A stretch of 64,000 nt of DNA from Reyranella sp. (lineage in GTDB: Bacteria > Pseudomonadota > Alphaproteobacteria > Reyranellales > Reyranellaceae): positions 112,898 through 176,897 of the forward strand of contig NZ_SCUT01000035.1 of NCBI RefSeq assembly GCF_004297265.1. The letters run 5' to 3'. A program made the translations under genes and the position numbers. This document shows, one piece after another, positions 15,532-24,839 of the stretch. The notes beneath the pieces were generated by a model. That model ran no database searches and was not told the DNA's origin. It saw only the letters and a program-made list of their open reading frames with translations. Every line of letters starts with the position of its first letter. Position 1 is the first letter of the stretch.

Positions 15532-18201
15532 CTACGCCGCCACGGTGCGCAGGATGGCGCCCAGCCGGTCGTTCTGTTCGGGCGTGATCTCTCGTCCGCC
15601 CTCGTAGCCGACATTGTCCATGGCGAGCTGCAGGAAGGCGCGCATCCAGTCCTTGCAGTAATCGGCATAGATCGGCGCCGGGTTCTCGCTGAGCTGCGGG
15701 ATTCCGTCGACCATGATCGTCGGCTGCTCGAACACGCGGCGCACCGGGGCGTTGGGCGGCAGGCCGGGGCGCTGGTCGAGCGGCAGCTTGTCGAAGCCCA
15801 GCGCGCTGACATAGCCGTTGAGCGCCGAGGAGGCCGTGCGCACCTGGCGCTCGGCGATCTCCTCCCACTTGGCGTTGGCCGCATTCTCCAGTTCGCGCAC
15901 CTCGTGGGAGAGCTGGTCGATCAGCTTCAGCCGGTGGGCGCCCACGATCAGCTCGTCGATCAGCCAGCCGAGATGCTGGCGGTCGACGCCGAAATGCGAC
16001 AGCGCCTTCTCGTCGGCGCCGATGCGGCGCATGTTTTCGAGCCAGTATTCGGCGGCCTCGCGGGCGAAGCGTTCGGCACGATCCTCGAGCACGCCGGCGG
16101 GCGGCGCGCCGCGGCCGGGCTCTTCGCCGAACACGTCGGCGAAGATGGCGCCGAGGTCGACGGCAGCGCCGGTCGACTGCGCTGCCGCGGCGTGCGGCTT
16201 GCCGTTCCTGTCCACGCCCTCGTCGGATGGCCGTGCCGTGGCGATGCGGAAGTAGATCTCGCGCAGGGCGGTGTCGGCGACCTGCAGGGCAGCGACCAAC
16301 TCGCCGAACAGCTGCTGCTGGATGACGTTGGCGAGACCACGCAGGACGGTATGGACGAGGTCGCGCTTCTTGGCCCGGGCGTCGCCGTCGGAGGCGCTGT
16401 GGAAGCCGGCCAGCCGGTCGACCAGGCGGCGCAGCTGGACCTCGAGCTGGCCGCGCACCTGGGCTCGTTTGATCGCGGGATCGCAGACCGGGATCAGGCT
16501 CTTCACCAAGTGTGCCACGCCGCCGTCGTTTGCGCGGAACGCCTCGTCCCAGGCCAGCGCCGGATCGGCGAAGTGGCGCCGCACGTCCTCGTTCTCGATG
16601 AAATGGCGACGCAGTTCGCCGGCGCGCTGGGCGAAGGAATCGGCGATGTCGACCTCGCGGCCGCCGTCATAGTCCATCAGCCGCTCGTCGATGACGGTCG
16701 GATTGCGCAGCCAGAAGCTGTTGTCGAAGGGCTTGCCGTCCCAGTTGAGCGGCCACTCGCCACGGAAATTGTTGACCAGCGAATTGCCGAGGCGCGCGCT
16801 CCAGCGCAGGCGGCGCGACTCCTCGGTCTCGCCGGCCTTCTGCTCGAACTCGCGGTCCATCTTGGTCAGCACGAGGAACAGCGCGTTCTTCTGCCTGGCG
16901 CGGTCCGCCGGCGTGGCGCCGATCGTCTGGTCGATCCACGCTGTCATCATGTCGGAGAGGTCGCGGACCTCCTGATTGCCGTCGGGGATGCACAGAAGGA
17001 TGGCACTGAGCTCGCGCTCGGCCGAGTAGCGCTGGAAGAGATAGGCGACCTTGCCGCGCAGCAGCAGCTCGCGCAGCGGATTGGCGCCCTCGGCCACACC
17101 CTTGGTCTTGGCGACGTCGTCGAGGTTGGCGAGCTTCAGGCGCGAGCGGGCGCCCGGAAAATCGAGCAGGTCGGTATGGTCGAAGAAGTCCCACGGCTTC
17201 TCGTCGATCGCGACGTTCAGCTCGGCGGTGAGGGCGCAGACCAGCGAACGCGGCAGGCGGGCGTCCGGCGAGGAGCGGCCGTCGGCGCGGCGAGGGCGCA
17301 CCAGCAGCAGATCGTCCGCATCGGCGCCCAGCCGATCGAGCGTCAGCACGTCGACGATGCTCTTCTCGCGGGGGATCAACGCGTCCATGCCGAGCTGAGC
17401 CTCGGCGGCGTGGCCGAGCTTCTGCAGCCCGTCATAGAGGGTCAGGTAGAGATCGGTGAAGGGTTGAAAATCGTACCACAGGACCGACCAGAGCCTGGCG
17501 CGGTCGTGGCCTGACAGACGCGGCGCCAGATCGATCGCCTCGCGCCAGTAGTCGGTGCGCAGCTCGGCGGTGACGCCTGCGAAGAAGGTGTCGAAATACT
17601 CGATCAGGTCGAGCACGTCGTCGGAGTCGAGATCGCCGACCGGCATCGGCTGCGCCTTGACCCTCAGTTCCGTCAGTCGCTTGCGGATCGCCGCACCGTC
17701 GGGCCCTACGAACTCGGCTTTCTGGTGGTCGAAGTCGAGCAGGAAGGAGTTGCCCAGGATCTTCACGATGTCGGTCTGCGTGAGCAGCCGCACCTTCACC
17801 GGGAATTCGGCCGAGCCGTCGCTGAGGCCGAGGCCGAAGCGCGTGACCAGGCCCGTCGACTCGCGATTGCCGGGAGGGTTGATCTCGCTCAGGAAGTCGT
17901 AGGTCTTGTCGGCAAATCGGGCTTGCAACGGGCGGCCGTCGCGGCTCGCGAGGATGGAGACGAGATAAGACTTGCCCGCCTGGCTCGGACCAAACACGCC
18001 CACGCACATGCGGCGCCGGGCGGCCCGCGCGAGCTTGCGGCTCTGGTTGCGAACCTTCTGTAGCTCGCTCACCAGCGACGGCGCTTGCTGCGCGACCGTC
18101 GGCGACTGTCCGGCGGCATCCTTCAGCCAGGCCACGCCCTCGCTCGCGGCGACGGCCAGCGCCTCGCAATCCTGAGCAAGCTTGAGATCGACTGTGTCCA
18201 T
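15532..18201 (-). CDS. srfC: SrfC-family virulence-factor-like GTPase
   Basis: The product is 889 residues and matches the SrfC/putative virulence factor family (Pfam Virul_Fac). GTPase motifs are readable: G1 GPSQAGKS at 71-78, a candidate G3 DFPG at 347-350, and G4 TKMD at 446-449. The wide G1-G3 gap and the long helical C-terminus resemble dynamin-like or other large GTPases. Salmonella srfC belongs to an SsrB-regulated operon, but the biochemical role of the family is not established. The gene follows srfB by 18 bases. Nucleotide hydrolysis at the membrane is inferred, not shown. Confidence 0.85.
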   Translation of the reverse strand: MDTVDLKLAQDCEALAVAASEGVAWLKDAAGQSPTVAQQAPSLVSELQKVRNQSRKLARAARRRMCVGVFGPSQAGKSYLVSILASRDGRPLQARFADKTYDFLSEINPPGNRESTGLVTRFGLGLSDGSAEFPVKVRLLTQTDIVKILGNSFLLDFDHQKAEFVGPDGAAIRKRLTELRVKAQPMPVGDLDSDDVLDLIEYFDTFFAGVTAELRTDYWREAIDLAPRLSGHDRARLWSVLWYDFQPFTDLYLTLYDGLQKLGHAAEAQLGMDALIPREKSIVDVLTLDRLGADADDLLLVRPRRADGRSSPDARLPRSLVCALTAELNVAIDEKPWDFFDHTDLLDFPGARSRLKLANLDDVAKTKGVAEGANPLRELLLRGKVAYLFQRYSAERELSAILLCIPDGNQEVRDLSDMMTAWIDQTIGATPADRARQKNALFLVLTKMDREFEQKAGETEESRRLRWSARLGNSLVNNFRGEWPLNWDGKPFDNSFWLRNPTVIDERLMDYDGGREVDIADSFAQRAGELRRHFIENEDVRRHFADPALAWDEAFRANDGGVAHLVKSLIPVCDPAIKRAQVRGQLEVQLRRLVDRLAGFHSASDGDARAKKRDLVHTVLRGLANVIQQQLFGELVAALQVADTALREIYFRIATARPSDEGVDRNGKPHAAAAQSTGAAVDLGAIFADVFGEEPGRGAPPAGVLEDRAERFAREAAEYWLENMRRIGADEKALSHFGVDRQHLGWLIDELIVGAHRLKLIDQLSHEVRELENAANAKWEEIAERQVRTASSALNGYVSALGFDKLPLDQRPGLPPNAPVRRVFEQPTIMVDGIPQLSENPAPIYADYCKDWMRAFLQLAMDNVGYEGGREITPEQNDRLGAILRTVAA

Positions 18202-18219
18202 GATCTACCCGAAAGTCCC

Positions 18220-21186
18220 TCAACCGGTCTTGAGCATGCCGGTGTCGAGCCAGTAGCCCTCACGGCGCGGCAGTGTCTGGAGGCGGAGTGTCAGGCGGTC
18301 GAGCGCGACGGCGCGGCCGTCGCGATTGGTCACCTGGCGCAGGCGGAAACGTTCGACGTCACCAGAGTCCTTGTCCTTGGGCTTCACCCGGGCGAGCGCG
18401 ATCCTGAACGGCGTCTCGCGGGCATGCCGCTCGGCATATTCCGGCTTGGCGAATTCCAGCGCGTAGAGCCGCGCCGCAGGCCAGCGCACCAGGTCGAGCT
18501 GGCGTGCGCCGAGCCACATGGGACCCCGGAACTCGAAGGCGACTTCCGGCAGCTCGTATTCGCGATTGTCGAGATCGACGTCGCGGAAGATGAGATCTTC
18601 CTTCTGCAGGCGGCCGCCGCCGTCGAGCTTGCCGATGAATTTGGCGATGCTCCTGGAGCGCAGCAGGTCGGAACGGAAGGAGAAATCCGGAAGCTGCGAC
18701 TGAGCGAGAGCGGCGATCATCGCGCCCACCGCGACGGTCGTCTTGGGATCCTCCACCCTGAGGCGCGCGTCGCGGAACGGATACCAGGCGCCGACGCGAT
18801 AGTCGTGCAGCGAGATCACCCGTTCCGGCGGCAGCGGCAGCAGCTCCATCACCAGCGAGCGGATACCGGGCAGGCGTGACGGCCGACCCGACAGCAGCAG
18901 CACGTCGCAGTCGTAGGCGTGGACGATCTCGGCGAGCGGCGCCAGGACGCGGCCCATCTCGGCCCGTACCGTCTTGTCGAGGCCCGGCAGGTCGACCGGA
19001 AAAACCACTTCACGCAGGTCGAAGTTCTGGGCGCCGCGCTTGCGGGCTGCTTCGTTCACGAAGGTGACGACTTCCTCGGAGGGTTTGGCGCCGCCGGGGA
19101 AGAAGGTCTCGTAGGCGCGCGGCTCGGCCGCGACGACGCCCGAGGTCGGATCGTAGGTCTCGGCCGCGCGCAGGAACTCGAGCGCGAGGGGGTGGGCGAT
19201 CTGCAGCGCGAACTGCTGGCGCAGGTTGCGCTGGATCACGTCCTCGCCGCCGCGGTCGCCGCCCACCAGCTCGGCCATGAGGTCGGCCGGGTTGGCGATG
19301 CCGGCCACGCGCAGCGCTGCTTCGATCGGTGGCAGCACGTGGCCCTGGACGACGCGCAGCAGGATGTCGTCGCCCGCGACGCTGAAGCCCTCGCGGAACT
19401 TCTGTTCCGGGAACAAGGTCACGGACGTGCCAGCTCCCTCAAGGCGGTAAGAGTTGATGATCAGGTCCGTGGTGCCACCACCCACGTCGATGCTCGCGAT
19501 GTTGAGCACGTCCTCGGCCGGCTTGCCGCGCGGCTTGCGCGTGACCTGGAAGAAGCGGCGGGCGTCGCCGCCGAAATTGCGCGCGACTTCGGTGTAGAGA
19601 TAGACGAGCTGCGTGCAGCTTGCCTCGTCCCAGTCGGTGAGCACGCGCGGCGCCGGCGCCGCCGGATCGTCGAGCTTCCAGCCCAGCATCATCCAGACGA
19701 GATCGCGCGCTGCCTCGGCGCGCTTGCGGAAGATCAGGCGTTCGGCGAGCGGCATGCCGGTTGGCAGGGTGAGCACGATGCGGCGCAGGCGGCGCGGCGT
19801 CTCGGCATGGGCGCGGCGGCCGCGCTGCTGCGGCGAGTTCATCAAGGTGAGCGCCTGCAGCAGCACTTCGGTCAGCACGAAAGTCATCACCGAGGAGCGC
19901 GAGTAGAGCGGTTCGAACACCGGCAGGTGATCGGCCGAATCGGCATCGGCATCGACCAGGTGCAGCGGCTCGCCCTTCTGGTTCACGAGCTGGGCCATCG
20001 GACCGGCGGCGGCTGGCATCGCCGTCTGGTCCTGGGCGTAGGCGACGTTGAAGCGCCATTCGCGTGTCTGCGGCTCCTCGTCCCACAGGTAGCGCTTGGG
20101 GCTCGACATGCCGGTGTTGCCCTCGGTGCCGCGCCGGCGGGCCGCCAGCCGCGTCGCCTCGGGGCCGACCCGCGTCATGGTCGGCCAGACAAACGCATCG
20201 GCGCGGCCGCCGAGGCGCGAGAGGTGGTTCTTGCCGAACCAGGCCTGCGCGAACTCCACCCTCGATTCGAACGGCCGCGTGTGCACGACCTCGGGATGCG
20301 AGAGGTCGCGAAGTGCCAGTTCGTAGGAATCGTTCAGGTTGACGCCCAGTTCGCCGGCCGCCTCGATCAGCAGGCCGCAGGTGCGCGAATTGCCGACGTC
20401 GAGCACGAGATCCACTTCGATCGCGCCGCGCCCGGGCCGCTCGGCGTCGCCCACCAGCTTCACCGGCGGGAAATGCACCGCGGCGGCGAGCAGGCCGAGG
20501 AACGCGAGATAGCGCGCCGTGGCCTCCTGCGGCTTCTGCTTGATGTCGTTGTCGATCTCTTCCGCGGTCGCGCGCGGATGCAGTTCGTGGAACAGCTCGT
20601 CGAGCCACTGCACCATCCAGCCCTGGCGCAGCAGCCAGTGATTGGCGCGCTGCTGCGGCGCCAGCGCGAACAACGCGCCGGACGTCACGTCCTTGGGCGA
20701 GGGGGCGAGATAGGCGCGGCCCTCGGCTTCGGCGATCAGGCCGGTGTCGAAGGCCAGCACCGCGCGATACCTGTTTCCCTGCTCGTCGCGATAGCCCGGG
20801 CCGTAGCGTGCCTCGAGATCGACCACGCGCACGCGTGCCCAGTCGGCCGGGCCCTCGCGGAACTGATTGTTGGGCCGCACCTGCAGGAACGGCACCGGCA
20901 CCCACTTGTCGAGGAAGGGCGCAAGCGCGTCCTTGGCGGTGATGACCAGATTGGGATCGGCGGCGCGGCGGCGGCCATTCTCGACCACCTCGTATTGGCC
21001 GCGGCTCTCGTCGAAGTCGAGCTGGACCAGGTCGTCGACCACGTTCGAGGCGGCGGCGTCATGGAAACCCCATTCGCGCACCTTGAGGCGCACCGGATCG
21101 AAGCCGAAGTCGAGGAACTGGATGCCGGAGCGGGCAATCAGCGTCGTCGGGCTGGGATAGCTCGGCAGGCGGGCGAGGTCGCTCAT
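18220..21186 (-). CDS. srfB: SrfB-family protein with actin/Hsp70-type ATPase fold
   Basis: The product is 988 residues, the normal size of SrfB (Pfam SrfB). ATPase-superfamily motifs are visible: phosphate-1 loop VLDVGNSRTCGLL at about 261-273, phosphate-2 loop SIDVGGGTTDLI at about 565-576, and an adenosine-type motif LLLSGRPSRLPGIR around residue 755. These place it in the actin/Hsp70/sugar kinase superfamily. Its partner SrfC is encoded 18 bases downstream. GGAG lies five bases before the ATG at 21186. Function in this non-pathogen-like context is unknown. Confidence 0.88.
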   Translation of the reverse strand: MSDLARLPSYPSPTTLIARSGIQFLDFGFDPVRLKVREWGFHDAAASNVVDDLVQLDFDESRGQYEVVENGRRRAADPNLVITAKDALAPFLDKWVPVPFLQVRPNNQFREGPADWARVRVVDLEARYGPGYRDEQGNRYRAVLAFDTGLIAEAEGRAYLAPSPKDVTSGALFALAPQQRANHWLLRQGWMVQWLDELFHELHPRATAEEIDNDIKQKPQEATARYLAFLGLLAAAVHFPPVKLVGDAERPGRGAIEVDLVLDVGNSRTCGLLIEAAGELGVNLNDSYELALRDLSHPEVVHTRPFESRVEFAQAWFGKNHLSRLGGRADAFVWPTMTRVGPEATRLAARRRGTEGNTGMSSPKRYLWDEEPQTREWRFNVAYAQDQTAMPAAAGPMAQLVNQKGEPLHLVDADADSADHLPVFEPLYSRSSVMTFVLTEVLLQALTLMNSPQQRGRRAHAETPRRLRRIVLTLPTGMPLAERLIFRKRAEAARDLVWMMLGWKLDDPAAPAPRVLTDWDEASCTQLVYLYTEVARNFGGDARRFFQVTRKPRGKPAEDVLNIASIDVGGGTTDLIINSYRLEGAGTSVTLFPEQKFREGFSVAGDDILLRVVQGHVLPPIEAALRVAGIANPADLMAELVGGDRGGEDVIQRNLRQQFALQIAHPLALEFLRAAETYDPTSGVVAAEPRAYETFFPGGAKPSEEVVTFVNEAARKRGAQNFDLREVVFPVDLPGLDKTVRAEMGRVLAPLAEIVHAYDCDVLLLSGRPSRLPGIRSLVMELLPLPPERVISLHDYRVGAWYPFRDARLRVEDPKTTVAVGAMIAALAQSQLPDFSFRSDLLRSRSIAKFIGKLDGGGRLQKEDLIFRDVDLDNREYELPEVAFEFRGPMWLGARQLDLVRWPAARLYALEFAKPEYAERHARETPFRIALARVKPKDKDSGDVERFRLRQVTNRDGRAVALDRLTLRLQTLPRREGYWLDTGMLKTG

Positions 21187-21225
21187 GTCACTCCGGTACG
21201 GCCATCATCATGTGTATGTAGGGTC

Positions 21226-22671
21226 TCAGCGGCCGATCTGCACCTGATAGCTGCGCGGGTCGCCGGGCTGGCTGCCCTTGCATTGCGCCGCGCCATCGGC
21301 ACCGATCTCGCAGTTCACGGTGTTGCGGGCGTAGGTCTTGCCGTCGCTGCAGCGCGGATTGCTCTTTTCCTCGATCACCAGCCTGGTGCCGTCCCAGCGC
21401 GCTTCTGCCGGAGCTTCACAGGTGGCGCCGTTCTTCTGGGTGAACGACACCTTGCCCTTGCCCTTGTCGTCGAGCGTGTAGGACGGGCGCAGATCCTTCT
21501 CGCCGGTCGCGGTCGCGAGGCCGGTGCGCGACCGCCAGTCGCCCTTCAGGAAAGCGAGGTCCTGCTTCTGCTTGGCCTCGGGTGGTACGATCATCGGCTT
21601 CGGCTCTTCCTTCTTGTCGTTCCGGGCATCGTTCTTTGGATCGCTGGGCGCAGCGGCGCTCTTGTCCTTGTTCTGCCCATCCGGCCCCTTCATGTCGGCA
21701 CCCTTGGCGTCCGGCTTGTTCGGATCCTTGGTCTGATCGTTGGCGGCCACACCGGTATCGGCGCCGGCGCCGCGTTCGATCGGCGGCCCGCCGGCGGAGC
21801 CGACGATCACGCCGCCCGGTCCGATGACGCCGGCTGCGCAATCACCGCCCCGGCGCGAGATTTCGTCGGTCAGACGGGCCAGTTCGAGGCGCAGCTCCTC
21901 ATAGTCATGCGCCAGCGTCGCGACGCGGGTCTGCTGCAGCTCCATTGGCTGGCGGACGGAGAACCCCAGTGCACGTTCGCGGGCCTCTGCCTCGATGTAG
22001 GGTTCGATGCGTGGCAGATAGGGCCGCACCAGCCAGGCGAGCAGCGCCAGGATCAGCATCAGCACCACGCCGAGCAGCAGCCACTGCCACCATACCGTGC
22101 GCGGGGCCGCGACGGCGGCGACGGCCGGCGCCGAGGCCATGACGGCTTCGGGCCGCGCGACGTGAGGAGCGGCGACGCGCGGCGCGACCGCCGGCGGCAG
22201 GCTGGGCAGGAACACCCCCGGAAGGGCGGCATCGGCGGTGAAGCCCCAGAAGGTCATCACCGGACGGCCGTTCACGACGTAGAGCGTCTCTTCGCCGGGT
22301 GCAGTGAGTGCGTGACGCAGCAGTCGTGCGAAGTTGCGTTCGGCGCTGGAGCGTTCCACCGCTTCCATCTGGGTCGCGAGTCCGGCGATCTCGCCGTGCA
22401 GACGGTGCACTTTGTCGAGGATCTCGCGGCGTTCGGCCTCGCCGAGATCGACGAGACGCTTCACCTCGCCGTCGAACGGCGCGTACCAGTCGATCGTGCG
22501 GCCGCTCGGCTCGACCTCAGGGACTGCCAGAAGGTCGGCATGCTCGCGTGACAGGCGCGAAGCGATGGCGGCGCGCAGCTGTCCCGCGGCGCGCCAGACC
22601 GGATCGCCCGCCAGCCCGAGCGCGCGATAGCGCTGCAGTGGCTCACTGACCAGTAGCGGACCTGCGGCCAT
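21226..22671 (-). CDS. SrfA-like membrane protein, second copy
   Basis: The product is 481 residues. A cytoplasmic N-domain holds IDWYAP at 60-65 and the segment YVVNGRPVMTFWGF at 131-144. One membrane helix lies at about 195-217, followed by a coiled-coil-like stretch with TRVATLAHDYEELRLELARL, a low-complexity D/K-rich linker and a C-terminal domain with five cysteines. The N-domain aligns without gaps over its first part to the neighbouring upstream gene, so the pair are tandem paralogues. Position before srfB and overall build match SrfA of the srfABC operon. GAGGAG precedes the ATG, nine bases after the upstream stop. Confidence 0.75.
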   Translation of the reverse strand: MAAGPLLVSEPLQRYRALGLAGDPVWRAAGQLRAAIASRLSREHADLLAVPEVEPSGRTIDWYAPFDGEVKRLVDLGEAERREILDKVHRLHGEIAGLATQMEAVERSSAERNFARLLRHALTAPGEETLYVVNGRPVMTFWGFTADAALPGVFLPSLPPAVAPRVAAPHVARPEAVMASAPAVAAVAAPRTVWWQWLLLGVVLMLILALLAWLVRPYLPRIEPYIEAEARERALGFSVRQPMELQQTRVATLAHDYEELRLELARLTDEISRRGGDCAAGVIGPGGVIVGSAGGPPIERGAGADTGVAANDQTKDPNKPDAKGADMKGPDGQNKDKSAAAPSDPKNDARNDKKEEPKPMIVPPEAKQKQDLAFLKGDWRSRTGLATATGEKDLRPSYTLDDKGKGKVSFTQKNGATCEAPAEARWDGTRLVIEEKSNPRCSDGKTYARNTVNCEIGADGAAQCKGSQPGDPRSYQVQIGR

Positions 22672-22680
22672 CTCAGCTCC

Positions 22681-23961
22681 TCACCGTCTGCTGCCACGCG
22701 GGCAGGCAATGGCGTAGTTCCAGCGCGTGCCCCATTGTTCACCCGTTACGATCACGTCGACCGAATAATCCCCGGCGACCGGATTCCAGTCGAACCCGAA
22801 ACCGCCGCGGCCGCTGCGCGGACCGCCTGTGCCGGCGAGCTGCTGGCCGCGATAGATGACCTTGATGTCGTCGGGCCGCACGAAGAGCTGATAGTTCAGC
22901 GCCACGAAGCCCGGCTTGTCGCCGAGATAGTGCTTGTTGCGTGTCACGCCCTCGCCCCCCGAATCACCCGACCAGTCGCAGGGAAGCTGGCCCGGCGGCG
23001 GCCGATTGACGGGCGGCGCGGAGGCCTGCTGCGGTGGCTGCGGCCTGGGGGCCGGCGGCGGTGGCGGCGGTTTCGGCGGATCGACCTTCGCCACGGGCGG
23101 TGGGGGCGGCGGCTTGGGCGGCTCGACCGGCTTGCACTGTTCGAGCTTGTCCTTGAGCTCGGCTTCGAGCGATGCGAGCTCCGCCTTGAGCTTCCGTTCC
23201 TCGTCAGCGGCCGAATCGAGGGCAGCCTTCAGCAGCGGCGTCGGGTCGGGCGGCGCTTCGGGCGCCGGCGGTGCCGGCGTCTCGAGCGTCGCGACGTTCA
23301 GGGTCGGATCGACCGGCACGCAGGCGCGCAGCAGCCACGAGGTCAGCAGCAGGAGAAGCAGGAGCAACAGGCCGAACAGCAGGGCACTGAACCAAGGCGC
23401 CCAGCCGACGATGCGCGTCGCCGGCAGCATCGCGGCCGCCGGAGCGCTCGCGAATACCGCTTCCGGCCGTGCCGCGGCGGGAACCGTCGCCAGCTGGAAC
23501 GGCTGCAGGCTCGCCGCGGCGTCGGCTTCGTAACCCCAGGCGACGATCACCGGTTGGCCGTCGATCACGAACACGAAATCGTCCGAGGGGCGCGACGTCG
23601 AGAGTTCGAGCGAGCGCCCGATCAGCCGCGCCTCTTCGCTGGTCTGCGAGCCCATGAGCTGCGCGCCCAGCGACCGGATGGACGCAAGGTGATCCTCGAC
23701 GATGCGCAGGGCTTCCGTGCGTTGCGTCTCATCCAGTTCGCTGAGGCGTCGGGCGGTACCGCTGCGCGCCGCGTACCAGTCTATGCCAGCGCCGGACTCG
23801 CGAAGCTGCGGTTCGGCCAGCAGGTCGGCGGGGCCGTCACCCAGGCGACGCCGTATGACGGACAGCAACTGGCCGGCGACCGAGTGCAGCGGTTCGCCCC
23901 GCACGCCCAGAGGACGTACGCCCAGTCGGGTCGTCATCAACAAAGTAGGGCGTTCGCCCAT
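22681..23961 (-). CDS. SrfA-like membrane protein, first copy
   Basis: The product is 426 residues. The N-domain has IDWYAA at 60-65 and FVIDGQPVIVAWGY at 131-144, at the same positions as the downstream paralogue. A leucine-rich membrane helix lies at about 187-211. A coiled-coil stretch (EERKLKAELASLEAELKDKL region) and a long proline-rich linker lead to a beta-rich C-domain ending in AIACPRGSRR, which differs from the paralogue. It is the first gene of the six-gene operon. The ribosome-binding site before 23961 is weak, and an ATG at 23937 is an alternative. Confidence 0.72.
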   Translation of the reverse strand: MGERPTLLMTTRLGVRPLGVRGEPLHSVAGQLLSVIRRRLGDGPADLLAEPQLRESGAGIDWYAARSGTARRLSELDETQRTEALRIVEDHLASIRSLGAQLMGSQTSEEARLIGRSLELSTSRPSDDFVFVIDGQPVIVAWGYEADAAASLQPFQLATVPAAARPEAVFASAPAAAMLPATRIVGWAPWFSALLFGLLLLLLLLLTSWLLRACVPVDPTLNVATLETPAPPAPEAPPDPTPLLKAALDSAADEERKLKAELASLEAELKDKLEQCKPVEPPKPPPPPPVAKVDPPKPPPPPPAPRPQPPQQASAPPVNRPPPGQLPCDWSGDSGGEGVTRNKHYLGDKPGFVALNYQLFVRPDDIKVIYRGQQLAGTGGPRSGRGGFGFDWNPVAGDYSVDVIVTGEQWGTRWNYAIACPRGSRR

Positions 23962-24059
23962 GGATGCCTGAGGTCGGACTTATGATTGCTGATCGAAGCA
24001 TCATAACATCGTTCGAATCCGGCGGGTTTGTGTCGGATTGAACACCGATTCGCGGTGAA

Positions 24060-24839
24060 TCAGCCGGGACTGAGAAATGCTGTTCTCCCGGCGGCTTCGA
24101 GCCGCACAATGGGTGTCGCAAAGACGGCCGAGAGCCTCTCGGGGTCGAGCGTCTGGCGTGTCGGTCCCAGATTTGTCACACGGCCATCCTCGACGATGCC
24201 GACCCGATCTGCATAACGCGCCGCCATGTTGAGATCGTGCAAGACGGCAAGTACGCCAAGTCCACGATCGACCCGACGCCGGGCGCTGGAGAGCGCCGCA
24301 TGCTGATGCGAGAGGTCGAGGCCGGTGATCGGCTCGTCGAGCAGCAGGAACGGCGTGGCCGCGGGGTCGGCGTCGCACTGGGCAAGCACGCGTGCGAGCT
24401 GGACGCGCTGTCGTTCGCCACCCGACAGAACGGTATAGGGCCGGTCGGCGAAACCGAGCGCCTCGGTCTCGGCAAGGGCCTTTTCGGCCAACGTCTGCAT
24501 CTCCCGTTCCGACAGGCTGCCCCGATGGGCCAGCAGCCCCAGCGTGGCGATCTGCAGTCCGGTGAAGTCGAAGGCTACGGCCGAATGCTGCGGCAGGACC
24601 GCGCGGCGGCGCGCGAGGTCCAGCTTGCTCCACTGCGCCAGCGGCCGTCCGTCGAGCAGGATCTCGCCGGAGGAAAGCGTACGGTCGCCGGCGAGAGCGT
24701 TGAGCAGGGTGCTCTTGCCCGCGCCGTTCGGTCCGATGATCGCCACCAGTTCACCGGGAGCGACATCTATGGAGACGTCGCGCAGCAGTGTCCGCGTCCG
24801 TGCCCTGATCTCGATGCCGATGGCCTGCAGGAGTTTCAC
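24060..24839 (-). CDS. hmuV: Haem ABC transporter ATP-binding protein
   Basis: The product is 259 residues, the usual HmuV size. Walker A is GPNGAGKST, the signature is LSGGERQRVQLARVL, Walker B is FLLLDEP, and the switch His lies in VLHDLNMAARYAD. It hydrolyses ATP on the cytoplasmic face to drive haem import through HmuU. The GTG start at 24839 overlaps the hmuU stop by four bases (GTGA), so no longer form is needed. It is the last gene of the haem operon. Confidence 0.93.
   Translation of the reverse strand: MKLLQAIGIEIRARTRTLLRDVSIDVAPGELVAIIGPNGAGKSTLLNALAGDRTLSSGEILLDGRPLAQWSKLDLARRRAVLPQHSAVAFDFTGLQIATLGLLAHRGSLSEREMQTLAEKALAETEALGFADRPYTVLSGGERQRVQLARVLAQCDADPAATPFLLLDEPITGLDLSHQHAALSSARRRVDRGLGVLAVLHDLNMAARYADRVGIVEDGRVTNLGPTRQTLDPERLSAVFATPIVRLEAAGRTAFLSPG

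Noticed and set aside
14215..22551. Very long open frames on the plus strand (over 1,000 codons) opposite the srf-like operon
   Set aside because: They are antisense shadows in GC-rich DNA. Their products are low-complexity Arg/Ala/Asp/His-rich with no domain, while the minus-strand genes have clear motifs and ribosome-binding sites.
24000..24030. sigma-70 promoter for the srf-like operon
   Set aside because: A TATGAT hexamer is present on the minus strand, but no acceptable -35 box lies at the right distance.
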